From Treponema sp. (lineage in GTDB: Bacteria; Spirochaetota; Spirochaetia; Treponematales; Breznakiellaceae): DNA of 33,072 nucleotides. The stretch is from assembly GCA_031278815.1 (NCBI GenBank), contig JAITJS010000095.1:1-33072 (forward strand), written 5' to 3'. A program made the translations under genes and the position numbers. Below are positions 15,393 through 23,411 of this stretch, piece after piece (position 1 is the stretch's first letter; every line of letters begins with the position of its first letter). Under the pieces are notes generated by a model. The model worked only from the letters and a program-made list of their open reading frames with translations, searched no databases and had not been told where the DNA came from.

Positions 15393-18314
15393 TTATATCA
15401 GCTTATGTTCCCTAGCGACCATACTCAAGGCATGGTTCCAGTAATGGAAATTCTGGAAGATATGGCGCGTCTCCATATCTTCGATACGATTGACCCGGTG
15501 CTGGAGTCGTTTAAAAGCCATACTCACCGCGGTTTTTAAATCAATTTCAGAGGCCTTTGATTCCTGGAGCATACGATAATAGGCATAAAAATAGAAGATA
15601 TCGTTGGTATCCCGGTCTGGAAGCAAGTCATTCCTGATGAATTGCTGGATACGTTTAAGGACCGGTTCCCGATTCGCTTCTGAGGCGGGGCTGCGGCAGA
15701 GGGCAAGGCCCCGATAGGTGAGGAGCATCCGTTCCCACAGATCCTGGGGCTCTATCAGCAAAAGCTCGCATTGGGAAAAGCCGCTTCGCCAATCAGGGCA
15801 CTCAGTATACCGAAAGGTAGATTGGGAAACTTGCAAGGGTATGGTTTCAGTGAGACTCAGGGTCCGCTGGTAATCTCCGGTAATATACGAAGCCTCCACT
15901 GCAAACAAAAAGGCATCCCCCCCCGTAGATGGAAACGCAAACCCAGGATCCTGCAGGGGTGCAAGGGAAAGAGGGTTCTGGATATTCCCTCCCAGGTATA
16001 CCTTGGTCCGGTAAATCCATGCCGCGAGGATCTGCTCCTGGTCTTGGGATACGGAACCTGCGGGATGGTCCTTGAGGGATGTAAAAATATGCAGCGCATC
16101 CTGATAATACCCTATCTCAAAGCGGAGTTTTCCCCGGAAAAACCGGATCCGATCCCACCACTCAGTCTGGCCTGAACTGAGGGCCGCCTGTTCTGCCTCA
16201 AGGGCAAGCTGTTCTGCCCAGGAAAGATTACCGAACAGGAACTGGATACTCGCGGCATAATAGGCGGATACGGCTAAGGCATCGCATTGTTCCAGGCGCT
16301 CGGCGTTTTCCACGGCAAAGGATATATAATCTATAGCGTCCCCCAACTGTTGCCTGGCCAGATTCACCAGAGCAAATAAGCGGTACACCCGGGTGATGCC
16401 CTGTCTGTATTTTTGACCTATGAGCATGGCTTCCTTTATGATTTCCAAGGCTGTATCCAGATGCTTGCTCCCCAGATAATAACAGGTAAGATTGACCAGG
16501 AGGTGAATCTTATGCCCGGAGAAGGTGATTTCTAAAGGAACCGGTCTACTGAAGGCTTCCTGAATTTCCGCTTCATTCCCATGCATCAGGGCCTTGAGGG
16601 TCGTATAGATGTAGAACAGGATAGGCCCATTATGAGGCCCCACCACCGCCTCAAAGCGGTTATCCTTAATGGCCTGTTCTATTCCCTGATAGGTTCCTCT
16701 GATGACATCCCCGTAAATGGCGTTTAAAACAAGCCCCTCATCCCCTTGTTTGTCCAATGCAACCAAAATCTCAAGCATACCAAAACAGGAACGCAGTTTT
16801 CCCTGCATGACCCAAGCCAATATGCGGTTCCTGACGAAACCGCGGACACAAGCTTTCCGTTCTCCCAACTGGGCTTCTGCAAAGTGGGTAAAGTGGGGGA
16901 TCCGGGGTACAGGATCTTCGATCACATCAATTACCTCTAGCTTGGAAAGCATGGTGAAGGCTCGCAGGGCCATAGCGGCAGTACTGTCTTCTTCTTCAAA
17001 GAGCTGGGAAAAGAGGATACCCGGAAAATAGGGCTTTAACAGGTTCGCTGCATAGGCTACTTCCCATAAGTCCCTGGGCATCTGTGGGCTTTTCCGATCA
17101 GGATAATATTCAGGAGGGAACCGCAGGGTTTTAGGAAAAACCATTTCCCAGCAGCGTAAATCCCGATTGATTTTTTCCATACCCATATTTTCCTTGGGAA
17201 ACGCCGAAGCTGCTTCCAGGGAAGAGGGCACCTGAGTCTCATAGGAATAGATGCCGTAGATGTGCAGCCCAGCGGTACCCTCGGCCTTACAAACATCCAT
17301 CACCAGTTGGGTCATGGTATCATCCGCGTTATTGAGGTCTTCCAGGATAAGGACGGGAATCCGCTTGCGGTATTGTACCATGGTGCGATAGGCTAAGACC
17401 ACTTTTTTGAAAAAAAGTGTTCCCTTTTGCAACAAGTAGCTTGCATATTCATCCATGAGGCGTTCACGAAAGAGGATGGCCTTTAACCCGTCCAATTCTT
17501 CTAGGACTTCAGCCTGAACAGGCCCTTCCATAAGTGCACGAATAGGAGGGCTCAGGATGTCCGCCAGATACCCCAAACTTCTGCGAAAACCGAAACGGAG
17601 AATCAGCGGGGGAATATCCCCCAGGGTCTCTGCGCAAAAACGGTACAGCCCCTCCCGTTTTCCCATGAATGCAGGCCCCACCAAGACCATGTTTTTGGTA
17701 GCCCCATACCTAATGATCTGCAAAATTTTGTCCCGCAAGGGGAAGCTATCCCGGACCTTGGGAGTATCGGGTATACGCTCAAGATCCGATTTTGCAAGGT
17801 TTCCCAAGTGCTTAATCTGGATATACCCTGCGGTGGAAGAAGCGGGGAGCGCCAGGGGCTCAACCGCCATCCCCCCCCACACATCAGGGCTAGCTCCGAT
17901 AGGCTTAAGGGGTTCCGGGAGGGTTTCTTCAAAGTCCACATAAGGGCTTAGGAAGGGCCTCATCGAGAGGGCACACCAGATTCTGGTCCCTCTTGATGAG
18001 GCCGCAAGGTTACTGCCAATCCAGTTCAACTCATAATCTTCAAGGTTTTCACTGATGACTAAGGAATATCCGTATAATTCTGAAGCGGCCGTATCCAGTA
18101 AGACAATGATTCCTTCCAGAAGGGTAATGATATTAAGCCAGATTCCCAGGGCATGTTCGTCAAAGTAACCGGTGATAATCCGGTGTTTATGTTCCACCTT
18201 TCCACCGGATACCTCAAGGGCCTCAATGATAGATTTTTCTAATCGGAAGGTTAAGTTCGGCCTGGTACGGCGAAGTTGTGTTCTGAATCTCAGAAAAAAT
18301 AACACTTGTATCAT
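15393..18314 (-). CDS. Large ATPase with TPR-like C-terminal half (STAND/AAA-like)
   Basis: This 973-residue protein has an N-terminal domain of about 200 residues, then an NTPase-like core: VLVGPAFMGKREG near residues 209-221 (Walker A-like, but with Arg where Ser/Thr is normal) and IPVLILEDLNNADD near 321-334 (Walker B-like). The region from about 480 to 960 is helical, with repeated patterns such as AISFAVENAE-like and ALHIFTSLKD segments that fit tetratricopeptide repeats. This order resembles signalling STAND ATPases, or the ATPase/TPR part of cyclase-linked regulators. No DNA-binding or cyclase domain is visible. It is monocistronic and its role is unknown. Confidence 0.6.
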   Translation of the reverse strand: MIQVLFFLRFRTQLRRTRPNLTFRLEKSIIEALEVSGGKVEHKHRIITGYFDEHALGIWLNIITLLEGIIVLLDTAASELYGYSLVISENLEDYELNWIGSNLAASSRGTRIWCALSMRPFLSPYVDFEETLPEPLKPIGASPDVWGGMAVEPLALPASSTAGYIQIKHLGNLAKSDLERIPDTPKVRDSFPLRDKILQIIRYGATKNMVLVGPAFMGKREGLYRFCAETLGDIPPLILRFGFRRSLGYLADILSPPIRALMEGPVQAEVLEELDGLKAILFRERLMDEYASYLLQKGTLFFKKVVLAYRTMVQYRKRIPVLILEDLNNADDTMTQLVMDVCKAEGTAGLHIYGIYSYETQVPSSLEAASAFPKENMGMEKINRDLRCWEMVFPKTLRFPPEYYPDRKSPQMPRDLWEVAYAANLLKPYFPGILFSQLFEEEDSTAAMALRAFTMLSKLEVIDVIEDPVPRIPHFTHFAEAQLGERKACVRGFVRNRILAWVMQGKLRSCFGMLEILVALDKQGDEGLVLNAIYGDVIRGTYQGIEQAIKDNRFEAVVGPHNGPILFYIYTTLKALMHGNEAEIQEAFSRPVPLEITFSGHKIHLLVNLTCYYLGSKHLDTALEIIKEAMLIGQKYRQGITRVYRLFALVNLARQQLGDAIDYISFAVENAERLEQCDALAVSAYYAASIQFLFGNLSWAEQLALEAEQAALSSGQTEWWDRIRFFRGKLRFEIGYYQDALHIFTSLKDHPAGSVSQDQEQILAAWIYRTKVYLGGNIQNPLSLAPLQDPGFAFPSTGGDAFLFAVEASYITGDYQRTLSLTETIPLQVSQSTFRYTECPDWRSGFSQCELLLIEPQDLWERMLLTYRGLALCRSPASEANREPVLKRIQQFIRNDLLPDRDTNDIFYFYAYYRMLQESKASEIDLKTAVSMAFKRLQHRVNRIEDMETRHIFQNFHYWNHALSMVAREHKLI

Positions 18315-18330
18315 ATTTTTTAGCTTCCCT

Positions 18331-18370
18331 TGCTTTTAAGTATATACTAAAAGCAGGTATACCGGTATAC
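18331..18370. promoter_or_regulatory. Two adjacent palindromes between the ATPase gene and moaC
   Basis: TGCTTTT and AAAAGCA (18331-18337, 18349-18355) flank the palindromic core AGTATATACT. Two bases later lies GTATACCGGTATAC (18357-18370), a perfect 14-bp palindrome. Both sit just upstream of the minus-strand ATPase start and could be operators for either divergent gene. Confidence 0.5.
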
Positions 18371-18516
18371 ATTAAGCATGAAAGCAGCAAGGCCCCTCCG
18401 GTTTCAGGGCTTGTCCATGAAGCGCCCTGCCTTCCTGGGGCTACTTGCTTTTCCTGGTGAGGTAAGGGTACCATGCACCTGGGAGAAAAAGCACATAAAC
18501 TCGGGAGAAGCAGTAT

Positions 18517-19035
18517 ATGGAACAAGGACTTACCCATTTCGATTCCCAAGGTAACGCGGTTATGGTGGATGTCTCTGCGAAAAACAGCACGGTCCGCATG
18601 GCCCAAGCCAAAGGGCATATCATGGTAAGCAAGAAAACCCTGAGCCTGATTCAGCAGGGCACGGTCCGCAAGGGGGATGTCCTTGGGGTAGCCCGGATTG
18701 CAGGTATCATGGCAGCAAAAAAAACCGCGGAACTGATTCCTCTCTGCCACCCCCTGATTTTTGATTCCTGTACCATAGATTTTAATTTGCACGAAGAAGC
18801 CCCTGCCCTGGATATCTCCCCCAGGTATATCGAAGCGATCTGTACGGTACGCCTTTCCGGTAAAACCGGTGCGGAAATTGAGGCCCTCACCGGGGTGTCT
18901 GTGGCGCTCCTCACCATTTACGATATGTGCAAAGCCCTTGATCGGGGCATGGTCCTCGGTGAGATCCGGCTTTGGGAGAAGTCCGGCGGCAAAAGCGGGC
19001 ATTTCTTTAGGGAAGAGCCTCATGGTTCAGGTTAA
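18517..19035 (+). CDS. moaC: Cyclic pyranopterin monophosphate synthase MoaC
   Basis: This 172-residue enzyme catalyses the second half of the first molybdenum-cofactor step, making cPMP from the MoaA product. Clear motifs are KGDVLGVARIAGIMAAKKT, the active-site LCHPL at 76-80, and KTGAEIEALTGVSVALLTIY. A CGGGAGAAG site precedes the ATG. No other Moco gene is in the window, so the pathway is dispersed. A formate dehydrogenase is a likely user in this group of bacteria, by inference. The last four bases overlap the tail of lysS on the other strand. Its leader (18371-18516) can form several hairpins of unknown role. Confidence 0.93.
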   Translation: MEQGLTHFDSQGNAVMVDVSAKNSTVRMAQAKGHIMVSKKTLSLIQQGTVRKGDVLGVARIAGIMAAKKTAELIPLCHPLIFDSCTIDFNLHEEAPALDISPRYIEAICTVRLSGKTGAEIEALTGVSVALLTIYDMCKALDRGMVLGEIRLWEKSGGKSGHFFREEPHGSG

Positions 19036-20627
19036 TACCCCGCCAGGATCCCCAAGAGCCGTTCCTTGCTGATGGAACGCAGGAAGTTTGCAAGCCGGGG
19101 TCCCTGGTCTTTACCGATCAGGGCTTGATAACTCGCCCGGAACAGGGTCTTGCTATCCACCCCGGTATCTGCTGCCACCTGATAAATCGCCTGGCTACAG
19201 GTTTTATCATCGTAGAATTCCTGGATATGCCCAATGACCCGATCCCGGAGCTGCCGCAGGGCCTGGGTTTCTGCGGTTCCTAGTTCCACCGGTGCATCCC
19301 CAGGGGAACGGAGTTTAAAGCGAAAGTCTTCGGGGGCACCGGTATCGATCCAGAAGCGGGCGCACCGACACCGGGTTCTGAGGGCCGGAAGGTGCTCAGG
19401 CTGCACCCCTTCCAAACCGGCGAGGGTCTTTTCTAGGTCCCCATCGGCAATCTGGATGAGGTTACAAAGATGCCTGAAGGGAATCTGGTAGGGTATGCAC
19501 GTCGGCAAGGGCCCCACCTGGGAGAGTTCATAGATCCGGCGGGCCTTCTGAAAAGTCCCTTCATCTTTGACCGCTTCGATTCTCCAGGCAATCCGTTCGG
19601 TCCTATCATAGTCTTCATAGAACTTAATCACATCCAGATCAAAGGAAATCGTAAACTCTGTGTTAGGCCGGGTCCCGGCAAATAGAAAGCGGACCAACTC
19701 GGGGGTATACACCTGCAAGAGATCCTCCAGGGTGATCACTTTACCCAAAGAACTGGACATTTTTCCCGAGGCTCCCTTGATGCCGATGAAATCATAGCGA
19801 AAACTCACCGGTGCCTCCCAGTGATACACCTCCTTGCATACATGCCGGGCAGTGTCAAAGGAACCGCCCTGGCTATGATGGTCTTTGCCGGCAGGTTCAA
19901 AGTCAACTTTTTCGTATTCCCAGCGCATGGGCCAGTCCACCCGCCAGCCCAGTTTGACCCCGCGGCTGTTGCGGAGGTCCAGGGTTTCCCGGTGGCTGCA
20001 ACAGGTACAGTGATAGCTCAGCCCCCACGCTCCGTCCCAGGCATCCACCTCGGTTGCATCCCGGTTGCATTGTTCACAAAATACGCTGACCGGCCACCAG
20101 TCCCCCTGAATCTTGTGCTCCTCATCCCGAAAGGCATCAAGGATCTTCTGCAGGGTTTCCCGGTGTTCCAGGGCCGTGCGGATTCCTTGAGCATATTGGG
20201 AAGCCCGGTATCGTTGGGCCTGATAAATATACTCAGGGTATATCCCTACCTGAGGAAGCAGGGTTTCCACATCCACCTCATGATGTCGGGCATAGCTTCC
20301 ATCCCGTTCCCACGGATCCGCTACCAAGGTTATGGGAAGACGCAACTGGGCTTTGAGTTCTTCCTGCTTGGGCATATTCTGAGGCACTTTCCTGAACACA
20401 TCGTAATCGTCCCAGGAATAGATGAACCGTACCTGCTTGCCCTGGTCCCGCAGAGCCCGAACCACGAGGTCTACCGAGATAATTTCCCTGAAATTACCGA
20501 TATGGACGGTCCCGGAAGGGGTTATCCCTGAGGCGCAGGTATAACAGGGTTTCTCCCCCTTTTCCCGGATTATCTTCATTGCGGTCTCATCGGCCCAATG
20601 GCCATACTGCTTATCCATCTGCTCCAT
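19032..20627 (-). CDS. lysS: Class I lysyl-tRNA synthetase
   Basis: The 531-residue protein is the archaeal/spirochaete class I type, not the usual bacterial class II enzyme. The HIGH motif reads PSGTVHIGNF (HIGN 42-45), and the KMSKS motif is KMSSS near residue 288. Two Cys pairs near residues 177 and 202 (FCEQC and CTCCS) could bind zinc. The class I form is known from Borrelia and Treponema pallidum and is a useful taxonomic clue. The gene is complete; its first 29 codons and leader recur at 27351-27500. It converges on moaC with a 4-base overlap. Confidence 0.95.
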   Translation of the reverse strand: MEQMDKQYGHWADETAMKIIREKGEKPCYTCASGITPSGTVHIGNFREIISVDLVVRALRDQGKQVRFIYSWDDYDVFRKVPQNMPKQEELKAQLRLPITLVADPWERDGSYARHHEVDVETLLPQVGIYPEYIYQAQRYRASQYAQGIRTALEHRETLQKILDAFRDEEHKIQGDWWPVSVFCEQCNRDATEVDAWDGAWGLSYHCTCCSHRETLDLRNSRGVKLGWRVDWPMRWEYEKVDFEPAGKDHHSQGGSFDTARHVCKEVYHWEAPVSFRYDFIGIKGASGKMSSSLGKVITLEDLLQVYTPELVRFLFAGTRPNTEFTISFDLDVIKFYEDYDRTERIAWRIEAVKDEGTFQKARRIYELSQVGPLPTCIPYQIPFRHLCNLIQIADGDLEKTLAGLEGVQPEHLPALRTRCRCARFWIDTGAPEDFRFKLRSPGDAPVELGTAETQALRQLRDRVIGHIQEFYDDKTCSQAIYQVAADTGVDSKTLFRASYQALIGKDQGPRLANFLRSISKERLLGILAGY

Positions 20628-20691
20628 GTTTCCTTATCCGTTTGTAGGCTGAAAGGTTCATTATAGGCAAAGCGCAGGTCCATGCCTAGGG
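20541..20691 (-). repeat. Direct repeat copy 1: lysS start plus leader
   Basis: This 151-bp stretch covers the first 29 codons of lysS and 64 bases upstream. It recurs in the same orientation at 27351-27500, with about 90 percent identity by eye. The coding part differs at only 5 of 87 bases and has no gaps. The spacing between copies is 6810 bp, and they enclose the whole envelope operon. Confidence 0.9.
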
Positions 20692-20758
20692 CCACGCTGA
20701 AAAACCAGACCTAGCTGTTCCAAAAGCCGTCTCTCTTCAGATTTTCCAGCGTGGCCCT
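20688..20758. repeat. Large inverted repeat in the lysS leader
   Basis: AGGGCCACGCTGAAAAA (20688-20704) pairs with TTTTCCAGCGTGGCCCT (20742-20758) at 16 of 17 positions, around a 37-base loop. Its left arm begins exactly where the lysS direct repeat ends. It may be a lysS leader hairpin or the terminal repeat of a small inserted element. A smaller hairpin, ACCGC ATCAA GCGGT, follows at 20777-20791. Confidence 0.65.
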
Positions 20759-20889
20759 GGGGTATGCCGGAGGGGGACCGCATCAAGCGGTGTCAAAACG
20801 AAGCGCTCCTTCCCCGTTGTACTAAGTTCTCGTATCAACCTGTGGTCATAAACCGAAACGTATCTTTTTTCACTTTTTGCTTGTTTTGC

Positions 20890-20918
20890 TTGACAAAAAA
20901 ATAAGTATGTGCTAAATT
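20890..20918 (+). promoter_or_regulatory. Strong promoter of the envelope operon
   Basis: TTGACA (20890-20895) and TAAATT (20913-20918) lie 17 bases apart, with an extended -10 TGC directly before the -10 box. The surrounding DNA is AT-rich. It is the best promoter in the gap between lysS and the plus-strand operon. Confidence 0.75.
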
Positions 20919-20963
20919 GTTTTATAGTTATTTCTATCTTAATAGGAAAGCAAGGACAGATTG

Positions 20964-21008
20964 ATGAATAGGAATTTTTGCCTTTTGATCCCCCCCCCCG
21001 TTAAATAG
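20964..21008 (+). CDS. Possible 14-residue leader peptide containing the C10 tract
   Basis: An ATG at 20964, seven bases after AAGGA (20952-20956), opens a short frame, MNRNFCLLIPPPVK, that stops at TAG 21006-21008. The three prolines come from the run of ten C bases. Three consecutive Pro codons are a known ribosome-stalling sequence, relieved by EF-P, so translation here could tune the downstream operon. Loss of one C would extend the frame to 36 codons, and gain of one would stop it at once. No evidence shows that the peptide is made. Confidence 0.4.
   Translation: MNRNFCLLIPPPVK
20990..20999 (+). repeat. Homopolymeric tract of ten C
   Basis: Ten C bases run between the operon promoter and the first structural gene. 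Tracts of this length slip readily during replication. Poly-G runs near tpr promoters of Treponema pallidum are a known precedent for length-dependent expression. Confidence 0.85.
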
Positions 21009-21023
21009 TATTAAAACTATTTA
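21002..21023 (+). promoter_or_regulatory. Hairpin at the end of the mini-ORF
   Basis: TAAATAGT and ACTATTTA form a perfect 8-bp stem with loop ATTAAA; the mini-ORF stop codon is in the left arm. A ribosome on the mini-ORF would cover it, an arrangement like an attenuator. There is no U-tract. The rest of 21024-21241 is AT-rich leader without other recognisable signals. Confidence 0.4.
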
Positions 21024-21241
21024 TTATCCTGCTCAAAAAATTGACGGTTTTCTTCCTTACTTATCTTTTCCTTAACAAAGATCCTTTGTAGGTACGAAAA
21101 AGGACGGTACACTTTCTGATTCTCCGATTTCACAACGTGGCAGTGTAGTTGATGTTGTATTTTATGTGCTTATTGTATCTCCTATACCTGTTAAGCGGTT
21201 TTGTTGAAGATACTATAAAGAAAAAAGGATTGGATGAATAT

Positions 21242-21760
21242 ATGAAGAAAATAGTTCTAGTGGGAATAGTTTTATGGGTCTTTGTATTTTTGAGTTTTAC
21301 CCAAGATAGATCAACTGGTCCCACTCAACCGGATGCGGTTTCGATACAGTTAGCGAAGTTGATTCAGGAAAAGGGGTATCTAAGCCTGGCGGTTCTTGAT
21401 TTTTTGAATAGCGACGGAAGAGCAAGTGAGCTGGGAAAGCAATTTATGGACGAATCCATCACCTATTTGAGTAAAATGAATCCTGCAGTTAAAGTGGTTG
21501 AGCGGCAGCATATAAATCATATTATGCAAGAACTGGATTTACATGCTGCCGGGTATATAAACGAGAAGACTGCGATAGGTCTCGGAGAAATGGTGGGGGC
21601 TGATGCGGTAGTAATCGGAACCTTAACAAAACGCACTAATGCCGCCATCATAATCAATATTCGAATTGTGGATATAAAAACCGGTATCATTTTAAGTTCC
21701 ATAACCACCGAAATACGGGGCAGTAAGTATAGCCGTTCATACAACAAAATACTTAAGTAA
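21242..21760 (+). CDS. CsgG/FlgO-like outer-membrane-associated protein
   Basis: The chosen ATG (21242) gives 172 residues with a signal peptide (MKKIVLVGIVLWVFVFLSFT); the frame is open back to 21149, but that would put a second hydrophobic stretch in front. The core SLAVLDFLNSDGR, VKVVERQHINHIMQEL and GADAVVIGTLTKR follows the CsgG/FlgO/LpoB-like fold: a periplasmic domain with a conserved V-V-ER-x-x-I pattern. FlgO-type proteins associate with flagellar outer-membrane rings, whereas LpoB-type proteins activate peptidoglycan synthases. Cysteine for a lipid anchor is absent. It is the first structural gene of the operon, 14 bases before the next. Confidence 0.75.
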   Translation: MKKIVLVGIVLWVFVFLSFTQDRSTGPTQPDAVSIQLAKLIQEKGYLSLAVLDFLNSDGRASELGKQFMDESITYLSKMNPAVKVVERQHINHIMQELDLHAAGYINEKTAIGLGEMVGADAVVIGTLTKRTNAAIIINIRIVDIKTGIILSSITTEIRGSKYSRSYNKILK

Positions 21761-21774
21761 GGAGTGTTGATACT

Positions 21775-22776
21775 TTGAAAAAGAAATATGTTCTGCTCCT
21801 TAGTTACATAAGTTTGCTCAACGCGTATGTTGCAGCAGTACCTTCCTGGTATCCCGACCCGGCCCGGGTATACCCGAAGAGCCGGTACCTAAGCGCCCTG
21901 GGTATAGGAAGCACTGAAAAAGAGGCTAAAGCCTCTGCCATGACTGATATAGCCCTCTATTTTAAAAGCAGTATCCAGGTGGAGAACAGCCTCATCCTTC
22001 AATATAACCAAGTAATGGAAGGGAAATACCTTAAGGAATCACGGGAAATCGAAGAAACGAACGCTACCCGGATTACTTCTATGGCGGAATTCCGGGGGAT
22101 TCGCTTTACAGAACCGTGGCATAATACGCAAGATAAGGAATGGTATATTGCCGGGTATATTGACCAGGAAGAATCTCTGGAGCTATGGCAGCGGCGCATC
22201 GAGGTTAACCGGAAGTTTATTGATAGTTTACTCACTCGAGGGGATCAAGAGAAAGAGTTGCTCTTCCGGTATAGGTATATAAGACAGGCTTTTTTGCTGG
22301 CCCAGGTAATGGAAGCGGATATTCGTGCATGCGCTGAGATAGTAAATTCGATAGATCGATTCGCGGAAACCCTTGCATTTACCCAAAGCATCATCGCCGA
22401 ATACAAGAGCTTTCGTGTTGGTCTGACCTTTGATATTGCTATTCAAGGGGATAGGGAGAGAAGGGTACAACTCAAACTCGGTGAAGTGCTTGAAGATTCC
22501 GGCTATACGGTGGTTATACAGGACCCACTCTACCGTATTACCGGTGAAATCACCGGATATGAGCAAACCCTGCCGGCAGGGTTCTTTGTACGGATCAGCG
22601 CCAACTTGCGACTGATAAACCAGGAAGGAACGGTCATACATTCTTTTACCATTCCTGGAGTACGCAAAGGCTCCCGGGTTGACTGGGACGGGGCGTATCG
22701 TGAAGGGTTTCGGTATCTCGAAGGGTATGTAGAGCAAAAAACGATTGGGGAACTAGCCGCCTGTATAGACGGTTAA
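21775..22776 (+). CDS. LPP20-domain envelope protein (FlgT-like front), TTG start
   Basis: The 333-residue protein starts at TTG (21775) after AAGGAG ten bases upstream; no ATG fits. A signal peptide ends near AAVPSWYPD. SWYPDPARVYPKSRYLSALG and STEKEAKASAMTDIALYF fit the LPP20 domain found in FlgP lipoproteins and at the front of FlgT. The C-terminal part (from about residue 215) contains LKLGEVLEDSGYTVVI and a beta-rich repeat like CsgG/LpoB-type domains. No lipobox Cys is seen, so it is likely periplasmic. Its partner genes suggest an outer-membrane-attached complex. Confidence 0.7.
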   Translation: MKKKYVLLLSYISLLNAYVAAVPSWYPDPARVYPKSRYLSALGIGSTEKEAKASAMTDIALYFKSSIQVENSLILQYNQVMEGKYLKESREIEETNATRITSMAEFRGIRFTEPWHNTQDKEWYIAGYIDQEESLELWQRRIEVNRKFIDSLLTRGDQEKELLFRYRYIRQAFLLAQVMEADIRACAEIVNSIDRFAETLAFTQSIIAEYKSFRVGLTFDIAIQGDRERRVQLKLGEVLEDSGYTVVIQDPLYRITGEITGYEQTLPAGFFVRISANLRLINQEGTVIHSFTIPGVRKGSRVDWDGAYREGFRYLEGYVEQKTIGELAACIDG

Positions 22777-22824
22777 TAATATGTGTAGACTTAGGCCGTA
22801 TAGGTTTAAGTTTAGGAGGCTTAT

Positions 22825-23334
22825 ATGAAGAAAAAGGCTGCCATTTTAGTATCACTGGTACTGGCAGTGTTTTTGCTGGGAAGCTGTGTAACCACTGCTT
22901 CATCGACGGGAAGTAATGTATATCCCCCTGAGATCAACCAATGGATCGCTCAGAATGGCGATAAGGCCATTATTGGCGTGGGATTATCTGATCTGCCCAG
23001 AACCTCAGACGCGCTGCGTCAAGCAAGAACCCTTGCCCTGCAGGACCTGGCGGCAAACGTCCAAAGTGAGGTTGTAAGCATAACCAAAGATTTTGTGTCT
23101 GATCAGGAAGCAAGGGGTCAAACCGATCGGGTTGCCGAATTCAATGAGGGGATAGGCCTCAAGGTTCAGCAAACCATAGAAGGCGCCCAATCCTTAGGGC
23201 CCTATAAGATGAATAATGAAACATGGGTCGCTCGATACATCTTGCTAGAACCGCTCCAGGAAACTATCAGGGATGTGATAAAGGAAACCTTCCAAGAGAC
23301 AGACGATCAAATCAATAAGATGCTCGGTCTTTAA
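22825..23334 (+). CDS. LPP20-family lipoprotein (FlgP-like)
   Basis: This 169-residue lipoprotein has a clean signal peptide with lipobox LLGSC (Cys21). The mature part opens with PPEINQWIAQNGDKAIIGVG and ARTLALQDLAANVQSEV, the LPP20 pattern: a hydrophobic strand followed by an alanine-rich helix. FlgP-type proteins share this fold and sit on the inner face of the outer membrane. An AGGAGG site precedes the ATG. The gene is 48 bases after its LPP20 neighbour and is probably co-transcribed. Confidence 0.8.
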   Translation: MKKKAAILVSLVLAVFLLGSCVTTASSTGSNVYPPEINQWIAQNGDKAIIGVGLSDLPRTSDALRQARTLALQDLAANVQSEVVSITKDFVSDQEARGQTDRVAEFNEGIGLKVQQTIEGAQSLGPYKMNNETWVARYILLEPLQETIRDVIKETFQETDDQINKMLGL

Positions 23335-23411
23335 GGAATAAGCGGATTATAGATGGTCTTATTCATAGCGGGTAAGGCCGTCTGTATCACTACTGCTGAG
23401 GAACCGTTACG

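Noticed and set aside
18371-18516. Possible molybdenum-cofactor riboswitch before moaC
   Set aside because: Hairpins exist but I could not match the conserved Moco motif; a covariance search would be needed.
18223-19023. Minus-strand open frame opposite moaC and its leader
   Set aside because: moaC is certain on the plus strand; the antisense frame lacks a ribosome site and motifs.
20628-20760. Possible T-box in the lysS leader
   Set aside because: No T-box core sequence or following terminator; only a large inverted repeat is present.
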